Shown here: positions 28,501-40,300 of the stretch, one piece after another | Position numbering within the stretch: the first letter of the stretch is position 1 | Layout: the number at the start of each line of letters is the position of its first letter | Assembly: GCA_949825025.1 (NCBI GenBank) | Contig: OX463780.1 | Span: 47,513,280-47,577,279 of the forward strand | Source: Siphlonurus alternatus | Lineage: Eukaryota; Arthropoda; Insecta; Ephemeroptera; Siphlonuridae | Reading direction: 5' to 3' | Length of the DNA stretch: 64,000 nucleotides | Notes under the pieces: generated by a model | Database searches by the model: none | Told to the model about the DNA's origin: nothing | The model's input: only the letters and a program-made list of their open reading frames with translations | Program-made: the position numbers and the translations under genes

Positions 28501-31500
28501 TCCATCATTATCATTTTATCATGTTACATTTTGATTAAAGCATTTGGTTTAAATAAGACATTTAATTATTAAAACATTCCTAGAATATACTATATATTTA
28601 AATTTATTATTATCATAAGTTAATTTACTCTCTGGGTCTATTATTACCATATTTTAAGGAGTTTGTATTATAATTGTGGATTTCTCGCTACCCAACTCAC
28701 TACCTTAGTTATATTAATTATACGTAATTATAATAATTAATTATCTTCCAGAATAATTAACAGAAATATAAGTGGCTTACACATCTGACTTTATTAATCT
28801 TTTGACTGTCTACACACAATGCGTAAAAGGCGGCACAATTTATTACTTAAAAATATTATGTTTCATGTTATTAAATGGATTTTTGTGGTGTTGCTACGAC
28901 GATATTGTTTTTTAAAGTAAATAAATGAAAGGCCTATATTTAATTAAAATTTGCTCTTACTGCAATTACGTTATTTATATGGACCTAATTTATTTAATAT
29001 TTAAATCAAAATAATTATATATTTAATAATTTGGTACATGTATAAAATTATAATATTGAATGGACCCCCCCCCCCATTAAAAGATCACCTTATTTCATCA
29101 ATCCTTAACGGCAATAAATAAATAAATATTAGTATAATACAGACGATATTACATACATCACTTTTTTCTTTAAAGAAAAAAATCACAAACTGCTATCAAT
29201 TTTTTTTTTTTTTTTTTATTAAAAAAAAGTAGTACATAATTAAGGAGCTACAAAGGAGTTATGAAAAATTCATTGATAATTAAAAGATTCTAAACCCAAA
29301 TTGGTATGGGCAAGTACGGAAATTAACGACCTCATTACCTCAAATGCTCAAAATCACGATTATTTTTCTTTAATGTACTGGACAGATTTATTTAATTTAA
29401 AACAAAATAGCATTTATAGTACTTGTTATTTCACAAATAATGCTCAATACAAATCTACAGTATTTTCATATTTTGTAATAATTATAAGACGAGCCATTTT
29501 AACTGTTTGTTTTCTGAAAGCAAGAAACAACTTTTATCTTTTCTATGCTACAGTATATTAGCATTTTTATTATATTCAAAGTTTGAGTTAAGTTTTATCT
29601 AATTGATATTACATTTTATAATTATAGTTATAAGTGGAGAGGAAATGAATGTATATACAGTTTTATAAGAGCTTACAAAAACTTACTAAGCCAAGCAAAC
29701 AAAAAAAGAATGTGATAATGTACAGTTAATTTAGATTAAAAGTAACAACAGAGTTATAGGTATGAATATAATTTATAAGGTCGTCAACTTTCCCAACCTG
29801 CCTGTACTTATTAAAATTTTTAACAGTAAAAAACTTGAACATTTTTTTTAATTCACAGTAAATTAATTTAGTAAAAATGTTTTTTAAACCATTGTGTTTG
29901 CATCATATGTATTCAAAAATCATCACTAACAGAGAGAGCGAGAAAGATATATGTAGTTCCTCTTTTCTCTCTCTAGTATTTATTTTTGCATAAATGCAAC
30001 AAAAACAATAAAAAAAGCAGTCACTTTCCTACTATTAAGTATAGATTTTGATTTATTTTGAAGTTAAAACAAAATATCTTGAATTTTCTTATCACAAAAT
30101 AATAAACACTTAAAAAAAAAAACAAGTTTTATACTGCTAATAAAATTTTTAAACAGAATTTACTTTTATCACAGCCCCCATTCACTAGTAATAAACATTG
30201 TTAAATTTCAATTATCTTGTTGATTAAAAAAAAAAAAAACGGGTACATTTTTTTATATAAATAAAATACACTGAACGAACTTAAACTAACAAATCAAATA
30301 AGTTGTCGCACAACAACAATATCAAATTAATATTTTTTATTTAGGGGCTGATTAATACTAAATAAAATAAAACTAAAATATTAATAAATGCACCCATGTG
30401 ATGAATCAAATACATGGCACTAAAACGGCTGTCATAGAAATGAAATAAAAAAAAAAAAATTAAACTGAACAAATAAAAAAATTAATTTCTTTTTTTCCCA
30501 TCAAAAGAAGAAAAAAAAATATGCAAAACAAGCTCAGCTCAGTACAAGACAAACACAACATAATAAAATAATAAATCACACTTCTGTTGCCACAAAAAAA
30601 ATAATAATAATAATAAATGATGTGTGATTTCTCATTAAATGTATTTTTATCTTTGATCTATTTTATTATTACTACTTTCCCTTCCTGTGTATAATAGGAA
30701 AAATATGGTTGTACCAAGCGTGCTGGTAAAAATTAAATATAAAAATAATTGTGTAGGATAACAAAGAAAAAAAAAAAGGAAAAAAGACTTTATTCCTATT
30801 GATAACTTAAAGCAGCTTGTTGCCAATTGTTTGTAGCGCAATTTTTACTGTCCTGTGTATAAATAGTGTGAGAGTTCGATGAACCCTTGTTATGTGAAAC
30901 TGCTTTTTTTTTTCCATTGAGTTTATAAAGTCCAATAACTTTTATCCAGTGGTCAGTTCAAAATACAGTTTAAAAAAAAAAATAAATAAATAAAATGTCT
31001 TGTGTTTTTTCTACAAAAATTTATCCTCCTCTTGTCCAATAAAATTTGAAATGATGAAAATATTTTATTTTGTTACTTATCAAAGACCTACCATAGACGA
31101 TAATAAAGTAAAAACTCTTTATTATGCAACTTGTTGTTAGGTAAAAGTAAAACTCAATTTTGAGTAATGGAGATCGAGGTCCCGTCAAAATAATTGCATG
31201 GTATAGGAAAAACTCAATATAAGGTAAATCTAATTTCCTGGGCCTCTTCACATTACTTAAAAATAAGTTTTTACTGTTTACACCACTTTATTTAGAGTAT
31301 TGTCTTGGTTTACGTCTCATCACGTGGAGCAATTCATATATATTATATGCTTTCAATGTGAATCAAATCACAACCAGAAATTGGTAATTTTCAGATATTG
31401 CTTAAACGCTAAATCCACATCACTTTTATTTTGGAAACAAACTATTTCCAGATGTAAACCAAGGCTTGAAAGTTTGTAGGGGAGATTATATAATTATAAA

Positions 31501-31817
31501 TATTATTTTGCTCTGAGAGTAAAATAGTAATCAATAAAATTATATGAAATAAAGAAATAAAAATAGAACATTAGAAGTTACATTTATAGAAGTACTTTAT
31601 TTTTAATAAGATTGTTACACCTTTCATATTTGTTATAATTATATTCCTAGCCCTTTTTCATAACAGCAAGTTGGAATAAATAATATGGAAAGTTAATTTC
31701 ATCAGTTAGTTACTGTATTTACACATAAAATAACATGACTTGCTAATTTCTACATCAAATTTTGCTATTGCATAAATGAAATGCAAAGTTCCCTACTTTT
31801 CAATTAGATTATTCACA
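25589..31817 (+). other. 3' UTR of the ELM2/SANT gene, then intergenic DNA
   Basis: After the TAA stop the sequence is very AT-rich with many A and T runs and several AATAAA-type signals (for example near 26150). Where the transcript ends cannot be decided. No open frame here looks coding. A C9-type run lies at about 29064 and a T15 run near 29202. The region separates two convergent genes. Confidence 0.5.
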
Positions 31818-32120
31818 AGCTCTTTGGTGTAGTGGTTAGTACACTTGGCTCTCGTCCGAGAGGTCCCCGGTTCAAATCCCGAACACGGCATACTTTTCGC
31901 GACTTGGGATGGATGTGACTGGCTACTAGATGAAGGAGTTAGTAGGAGGAAGGCAGCTATACTCCGCTGGGGTGATTAAGACCACGGAATGTTGTGCAAA
32001 CAACATACGTGCCCCACTTAGAAACGGTACTTAATTGTCTGGCGTGCAGACTGGGTATTAGGAGCCCCAGAGAGCACTGTGAACAATGTTGTAAAACAAG
32101 TTAACCAACCAACCAACAAT
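31818..32120 (+). mobile_element. tRNA-derived SINE
   Basis: It starts with a tRNA-like head: an A-box-like TGGTGTAGTGGTTAGTACAC, the anticodon-arm-like GGCTCTCGTCCGAGAGG and a B box GGTTCAAATCC. An unrelated body of about 210 bp follows, ending in tandem (AACC)n. The head does not fold into a normal seven-base anticodon loop, so it is not a working tRNA gene. Confidence 0.75.
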
Positions 32121-33238
32121 TGAGAACAAGCTCAGTGACTTGAAGACTAAATTTTTACTAAATGTTCACCTCGTTCCCTGCAGACATCCTACTATTTATT
32201 TATGCAATAAAAAATTACTGTTGAAGTTGTGCTTATTTTGTAACCAAGTTGAACAAGTTAAGTTGAGCTTAATATTTCTTCTTTCGTCATACTTTTGAGT
32301 TTAATTTTAGTTACAACGGTGGGGCACAGAACATATTCGTCAAAAATGTTAAATTTTTTTATAAACATTGATTGACCTCAAAACATACTTAAAATACAAG
32401 CTAATAATCACATAAATACAGCATTAATTATGCAAACAAGATACACAACATGTTTTTTTTTTTTAATAAATATAGCGACAATTAAGTATTTAAAGAGACA
32501 GCAAAATACGCTGCCTGATGCATGCATTTTTTTAAATTTAATCTTTTGACATAGCAGATTTAATGATAAAATACTAAAAGTTCATAAAAATAATGTATAC
32601 AAAACCTAGAAAAAATCTTAAATGTTTGTTTATTTTTTTCTCCAGAGTTTTTTCTCATTCATTCTTTAATTCTGTAGAAATCAACAACAACCCCTACAAT
32701 AACAATTTGTTTGTTTTTACATTATTTAGTCAACAAATAAAAGGAATGAAATTTCAAGCAGATCAGATCCCAGGCTGGCACAAGCAACAACATTAACCAA
32801 TACAAACTAACAATTATAAACTATAAGAGTATCACAGATGAGTTTTGAATGACAAAACTTTTTGAGGAACTTTTGCAGTATGACATTTTCAAGATCTACG
32901 TTGGTGAGATTTCCATGCTGCGAACAACACGGAGGAAAGTGTCAATCAACATCAATTTTTATTATGCTAAATCTAAATAGAAGACCCTTTTCAACGTAAT
33001 AGTAAAAAATGTAGACCTAATTTTTCTCTTTTGTCTGATACTTCATTATTCAAAGAAAAGAAAATACCAGCAAGGCCTTAAGGATCGAAAAAGTCATAGC
33101 AGGTGAAAATCATACAGACTGTAAATTAATTTTTTCGTAGTGAACCTGTGACCACAAAATTTGCACCTGCTGTGCTTTTTTCAATTGGTAAGGCTTTGCT
33201 GATATTTTCTGTCCATTTCCCTATTGATTCATGTTGAG

Positions 33239-33470
33239 TTAGTTACAGGTCCCGATGTAATGTGTGTCTTGGACACAAGTTAACAATAAAACTATCCTGG
33301 GCCTGCCGAGACGCCTTCTCGGGATGTAAGGTGAAGGTAATGGGATAAAGTCTTCCTTGCGGAAGGACGATGGTGAAGGTGACAAACGGCTTTCGCCGTA
33401 ATGGCTACTCTCCAGTCCGTCACCGAGAGGTCGAGTGAAAATAAGAGGATTATGGGATTGTACCACAGCC
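33239..33470. repeat. GC-rich 230 bp segment of unknown nature, probable dispersed element
   Basis: It stands out in composition from its AT-rich surroundings (CCTGCCGAGACGCCTTCTCG, GGCTTTCGCCGTAATGGC, CCGTCACCGAGAGG). There is one open frame on the - strand but no splice context or recognisable domain. It contains short hairpins (GCCGAGACGCCTTCTCGG). I do not recognise it. Confidence 0.35.
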
Positions 33471-33879
33471 TGGAGAGATGATTTTTAGATGGAAATAAAG
33501 GAAATGATAGATTTAAAAGGTAGGTATTAATTTGAAGAATGAAATGTAAGGATTAAAGGAAGACAGGAAAGATTTCAGGAGCGGCACAGAAAAAAAAGAT
33601 GTAACAGGTTCCAACACGCCTTGAGGAATCGTCCTTTTCCTTAAAAATTGAATATTTCATCTGATACTAATAAATGTTCACCTGTACTATTTTTCATTAT
33701 TTTTATAAAGGTTAGAATTTGACTTGACATCACAACACTAACAACAAGTCAATATTTTGCATTAGCTGGTAACGTCACAACGATGTCAAAACAGTCAAAT
33801 TCCAATATCTACATTGATAAAAGTAGAAGAACCAGTAGTTAACACACTAACAATATTAATAGTATGAAAAAATATATCG

Positions 33880-34232
33880 TCGTTGTAGCGCTCTTTTGAC
33901 CAATCTAGCTTTATAAGTTTTGACTTTTTGACCAATCTAAAATTATAAGTTTTGACCTTCTGACCAATCTCTTTTTATAAGTTATGACCTTTTGTCCAAT
34001 CAATTATTTTCTTAATTTCTTGTACGAGTGGTGCCATCTTGTGGCAAATTTTACGCTCTTTCGAATGGCGCAATAAAAAAAAAAGTTGTAACTTTTGAGA
34101 TTTTGGACATTTGTCCCTGCCAAAATTTTTAAAGATTGGTCAAAAGGTCAAAACTTATAATTTTAGATTGGTCAAAAAGTCATAACTTATAAAGCTAGAT
34201 TGGTCAAAAGAGCGCTACAACGACGATATATC
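33880..34232. repeat. 350 bp foldback with internal TTTTGACCAATCT repeats
   Basis: The ends are CGTCGTTGTAGCGCTCTTTT and its complement. Each arm holds two or three tandem copies of a unit TTTTGACCAATCTA...TTATAAG. Confidence 0.85.
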
Positions 34233-34300
34233 ATAACTACATATTTTTGAAACTTTTATGCCCCTTCACATAAATACAAGTCGTTGAGAAGTGATACCTG

Positions 34301-37300
34301 TTAGAAGTCGTGGTCTCGGTCGTACATGCTTTGCTGCTGGCCCAACATTTGCTGAATACTCAGCGGCTGCTCCTCCTCTTCTTCTTCATCATAGTCGTCG
34401 TCCTCTTCCTCAGAGTCTGCAACGACACGACGACAGTCAGCGACAAAAGTCAGTGACAGACAAGCTACGCTTGATCTTTTCTAAATAAATTGCGTTGTTT
34501 CTTAAGTTTTTTTTTTTTACTGAGTAAAAACTCAAAATATTTCCTCGTTTCCATTTTCTACATTTTTTTTTTGTTTTATTCCAATCTTTTTTTTTTTTAA
34601 ATAAATAAAATAGAAACGTGATTACCAATGCATTAAAATGATAACATAATTTTCATTTTTAATGAAGACAATTTTCATTGTAAGCAGGGATTTTAACTTA
34701 GAACATTCTTTGTCTCAGAAAATTTCCCTCAATTGGAAAATGACTAATGTCAGCAACTTGTAAAGAAAAGGATAGACTGTGATTGCTATCAGAAAATACA
34801 TATTGCTATGTAGCGTCCACTTTGCCTAAGTCAACTTGATAGAAAATCACTAGATTAAGGAGAAGGTAACATGCCCAATGTTAAACAAATTCCCATACAT
34901 TAAAATTAAGAAACATATCTTAAAATGTTCTCCTCTACATCCCCTATCAGTATCTATAACATCAGACCAGGTACTGTATACAAATTCAATCAAGTTTTTG
35001 AGTTACAGTATTAATTTTTATATTTTTATTTATTTACTTTTAATTTTAAGGGTAAGGTAACGCCACCAATGTTAAAAAAAATCCCTCTCACAAAAATTCT
35101 GAAAAAAAATTAAAATGTTCTCCTCTACACCCCCTATCAGTAGCTAAAATATCAGGTATACAAATACGATCTAGTTTTTGAGTTATGAATTTTTAAAGTT
35201 GACCAATTTAACATGGGAGTTTCATTTTTCCATGTTAAAGTAGTCAACTTTAAAAATTTATAACTCAAAAACTAGATCGTATTTGTATACCTGATATTTT
35301 AGGTACTGATAGGGGGTATAGAGGAGAACATTTTAAATTTTTTTCAGAATTTTTGTGACAGGGATTTTTTTTAACATTGGTGGCGTTACCTTACCCTTAA
35401 AGTAGACTAATTTAACATGGAAGTTTCATTTCTCCATGTTAACATGTTAAAAATTCATAACTCGAAAACTAGATTGAATTTGTGTAATTGATATTTTAGT
35501 TACTAATAGGGAATGTAGAGAGAAAATTTTCAGATATCTTTCATAAATTTTCATGTGTGGAAATATCTTTTAACATAACCTTACCCTGAAAGCTACATAG
35601 TTCTTTAAAGACATCCACAATTTGGTAAGTTTCCACGACGCTGCAGGTGACATGGATTGAGAGGGGGGTACTCACAGTGCTCTGGTGTGGGTGGGGGAGG
35701 TTCCACCTTGGCGAGCACCGGCTTGCGGTCCACCTCCGCCTTGATGGCGGGCAACCGAGGCTCCACTTTGGGCTGCACACGACGTCCGGCCAGCCTGCAA
35801 CGTTGACATGTTACACATTGACTGCCTCAACACTTTTGTCATTTATTACTACTGAATTGTGCAATTTATCTTTGATCGTTATTCATTCTAATTACTATTA
35901 ATCCAATTAAATCAATATCATAGTATTTTTAAGCATTTCATACTAAAATAATAAATAAACAAAACTAAAACAGTACAATGTGATACCAGTTTTAGTTCAA
36001 GAAATACAATATTGCTAATATTGTATAATGCAGTACCTCTAGCAAACATTTTAATTGTTTGTTACGACAATGGACATTCAAGAGGCTAGTTACAAAGAAC
36101 TCATCATAAATTTTAACCTACATCTTTATAATCTTTATAATTTAGCATTGGAATATCAATGTAATACTGCTAAAAATTTCTAGTCTGAAACCTATGCAAA
36201 AATCTTGGTAAATATTTAGGTTTTATAAGCCACTACGGTTCACTCACGGCCTGGCAGACGGAGGCGGCATGGAGGTGTGCACCGGTGCCGGAGTTGTGCC
36301 GGCCGACCGGGGAGGCTGAGAGGTGGCCATCTCCTCCCCCTCTCGCAGCATCTTCAGCACGTCGTAGTTTATCTTCTGAGACAACTTCTTTTCCTTGAGC
36401 ATCTTCTCGATAGCCTCGCCTGAAACCATCAGAGTTAGTCAGACGTGTGGTTCTTCAAGATATAAAAAAAAAAAAAAAAAAAAAAAAAACTTAAAGAATG
36501 AGAGAACATGATCACAGAAGCAAACACTTCATCATTCCAGAGTAGGAACAATATATATGCAATTCTCTACTATGTAAGAAAACTTTAAAGGGACAGGGGA
36601 CCATAAAAATAAGTATTTTTTTATTTAAAAGTATACTGGCCTCAAAAATTAAATCAGCTAGTCACCAAGACTCTTTGTAGTTTAGAAACAATATGCACAT
36701 GAAATTTAGTGCCGCGCGGAGCAGCATAGCGAAGTTGCGGCTGGAATGTCAGAAAGCAGGTCCTCCATGACGTCATGAAGGACCTAGCAGCAGAGCGGGT
36801 GCTAGAACTGGCAACGCCGCACTAACACCGGATATTCTTCCCACTGTTCTGTAACTCTAGAAAGAGGGGAGAGGCGCCAAGTTCTATGTATGAGCTTCAA
36901 GAGATTATAAAAAATTAGTTTTGCGATTGACTTTTTTTTATGTATATTTAATATAATATTTTATTTTTTTTTTCTTTTAAGAGAAATACTATGATACAGA
37001 AAACAATAATGTATATATCATAGCAATATGAAGCTATTAACATTTCAAATAAAAGCTGATACGAAGTATGTTTTTCTTCCGATAATAAAAGACGGCAATA
37101 CAGAGACTTGTTTCCTTTTCACGTTTGCCGATGTGCATCAATAATTAAATATGATCAATTGCTGTTGAATATTAATAATATAATATAAGGTAAGGCGAGG
37201 TAAGGCGAGGTAAGGCGAGGTAAGGCGAGGTAAGGCGAGGTAAGGCGAGGTAAGGCGAGGTAAGGCGAGGTAAGGCGAGGTAAGGCGAGGTAAGGCGAGG

Positions 37301-40300
37301 TAAGGCGAGGTAAGGCGAGGTAAGGTAAGGTAAGGTAAGGTAAGGTAAGGTAAGGTAAGGTAAGGTAAGGTAAGGTAAGGTAAGGTAAGGTAAGGTAAGG
37401 TAAGGTAAGGTAAGGTAAGGTAAGGTAAGGTAAGGTAAGGTAAGGTAAGGTAAGGTAAGGTAAGGTAATATAATATAATACTTTAAAATAATTCATTTTA
37501 AAATCAGTCTGGAAAACACAATTAAATAGCAAAAGGAATAAACCAACTGTACTGTTGTTACAGTACGGAGTTTAAATTCCCTCCTAGCTTATCACAGCTC
37601 TCTATGCATTATCGTTCTATCAACGATGAGTGGGAGGGCATCGGTGAGAATGCAAAAATTCTAAGAGCACTGTGAATAAAAGCTAGAAGGAGAGAATTCA
37701 AACTTTGTACCGTGACAACAAAGGACCATTGTTGGCTTATTCCTTCTGCTATTGACTAATTGACAAACTGTGTGTCGCAAAAGTTTTTAGCAGGAATATT
37801 AAAGCATCAATAGAGTATTGTCCTCAATTTTTTTTTATTGCAGAACTGGATAGAGGGTGCAAAGTTATGCTACCCTGATTTTTTTCAGATTTTTTAGAGC
37901 TCGGGAAGTATTTTTAAAAAATTATTTAAAGTTCTTTTTGTGACGTCACGAGACGCCGCTCCTTAAGAAAAAGATAGGACTTAACGCCACGTGACGTCAC
38001 AAAAAGGACTTTCAATAATTTTTTAAAAATACTTCCTGGGCTCTAAAAAATCTGAAAAAAATCAGGGTAGCATAACTTTGCACCCTCTATCCATTTCTGC
38101 AATAAAAAAAAATTGAGGTCAATACTCCATTGACAAGGTGACAGAACTGTTGTTGCTAATGAATTAACCAAGTAGAACAAGTCCGCACCTGCAGAGCTGG
38201 CTGGGGTGGTGGTCTTCTTCCGTTGTACCTTCCGTTTCTTTTTCTCTGGCTTGCCCTCTAACCGGTCTCTCTCCTCCTGAGCCTCTTTCTCTGCAAGCAG
38301 TCCTCAGTATCAACAACATTGCTAGCAGTTAAATAATAAAGCTTGTAAGGGGCATTCACAAAGCCTTAAGGCCACAATTAAGGCTCAATAATTTAAGACC
38401 AGAAATTTTGGGTCTAAAAAACAAGTCTAAAATCGAGCTTTAAATTATCGAGCCTTAAATGTGGCCTTAAGACTTTGTGAATGCCCCTGTGTATGTTTCT
38501 TAATCATCTGATGACAAAACTTTAAATACCAAAAAAACACTTTATTTTCTTCCTAATATCACAGCTGGCAACAATACCTTCTTGTGCCTTGATGTAGTCG
38601 GCATTCTCTGCCATCCACTGCGCCTGCTTGGTCCTCATCTCCTTGTCACTCAAAATGTAGTAGTCCAGCTCTGCGTCGTTGAGGCCCTCCAGATCCAGGT
38701 CCCCCTCCCCCTCCTGCTGGGGTGGCGGGACCTCTGGGGTGGGGGTGTGAGGACCAATGCCCATCATCCGCAGTGTGGGACCACTCAGGTCTGCAAGACA
38801 GGTCGTTAATACGTTTAATACAAGGCAAAACACCTTCAGAAACAAGTGTGTACTGTAATAATTGTTGCAAGGTTACTACTACTGTACTTTTCTAAATAGG
38901 AAAATTTATGCAACAGAAACTTCAAATGTTAAAACTACAGGAAATGATATTACATCATAACTATTTCAACTTCAAGAGGGATATAAACAAGAAAGTAAAA
39001 GAAATGGTAACAGGCAGTATGGTATCAGTATGAAAAATATGAAGATAAAAAAAATGGCTGCATAGTTTAGACATTTTAGATCTCGTAGGATTACTTTCAA
39101 TTATGTTAATTAGTCTATTACTTTATGGGAGGTAACTCTCACCAATATCGGAGCACTCTCCTTCTGATCTGATTTCCGTCTGCTCCACACCCGATGTGAG
39201 GCACGCCACGACACTGCTCATGGTGGAGTGCTCAATGGCGCGCTGCAGGTCACTTGCCTCTCCTTCTGTATCCAGTTGTAGCCCACCACCGGGAAGCCCT
39301 GCACACCATTTATATCAGTCAACACATTTGCACATTAACAGTAAGAAATACTACAAATCCACTGAATCTTTACATGAAAGTACAACTCATAAAAAAGTCT
39401 TGTTTTGTCGTCAAAATATTAATATTATTATTTTTCAGGGATATTTTTGAATTGAAACGGGTAGATTTTACATCACTTTCTGTGACTAATATTAACTTAT
39501 GATACAGTAGTAAAGTTAAGTTACTCCATCAGTTTCTCTCTGCCTGGTGACCCACCTTGGCTGCTCTCATCCGTCTCCTCCCCCTCAGAGTCGACCTGCC
39601 GCCTCCGCTTGCTGCGCTCCGCGGCCCCCTTTCTCTTTTTCGACTCGAGCAGCTCCTCTATCTGCCGCTGAAGCTCCGAGACCTTCGCCACCGCCTCATC
39701 GTCATCCTCGTCCTCCGGCTGGACACACATCACGTAAGGACACATTCGAGATCAGCTGACGAGACTTAGCATAGTTGTCACAGTACTGAGTTAGCTTGTC
39801 ACTTTGTTTCAACAATAATTATTGAAATTAATGGAAGCAATGGACAACCTGCATGTATTATTTTATTGCACATTTGGATGGAGAATTTAGAATTATATTT
39901 TCAGATTTACACACTGTGAGGTAATAGTCATGTATTGTAATATCATCCTCTATGCTAGTATGTTAATATTTGCATAACATCACAAAGCTGTTCAGCTTAA
40001 AGGGGCATTTCCATGGAGCGTGGAAAGCGAGAAAATCGCGTGCCATAGCCAATCAGAGGCTCGGAATTTCCTCGCCTTGCGGGGAGCGTTTTTTTTGCCA
40101 ACATGGCTACCATACGAGATTGAAGCAAGTGCGCTTTTCTCGCGCCGCCAAGCCCCGCTCAACATCGCTCCATGGAAATGCCCCTTAATTTTAAACACTT
40201 TTAGAAGGTTAACAAAAATCTGAAAAAATTGATAATTCTGTACATAACTTGAGGTTTTGTATCAAAATATACAATAAAAAAGTGCCATGCAGATTATTAG

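Noticed and set aside
29301..29561. 86-codon + frame in the intergenic region
   Set aside because: Composition equals the AT-rich background and no similarity is recognisable.
31818..31892. Functional tRNA gene
   Set aside because: A and B boxes are present, but the anticodon arm does not give a normal seven-base loop and the sequence runs on into a SINE body.
37191..37465. Interstitial telomere repeat
   Set aside because: The unit is TAAGG, which is not a rotation of the arthropod TTAGG repeat on either strand.
37155..37532. 125-codon - strand frame made of LTLPY repeats
   Set aside because: It is a translation of the TAAGG/TAAGGCGAGG satellite; no start context, splice sites or conserved residues.
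40020..40223. Short frames on both strands at the GC-rich patch
   Set aside because: They lie inside a terminal-inverted-repeat element.
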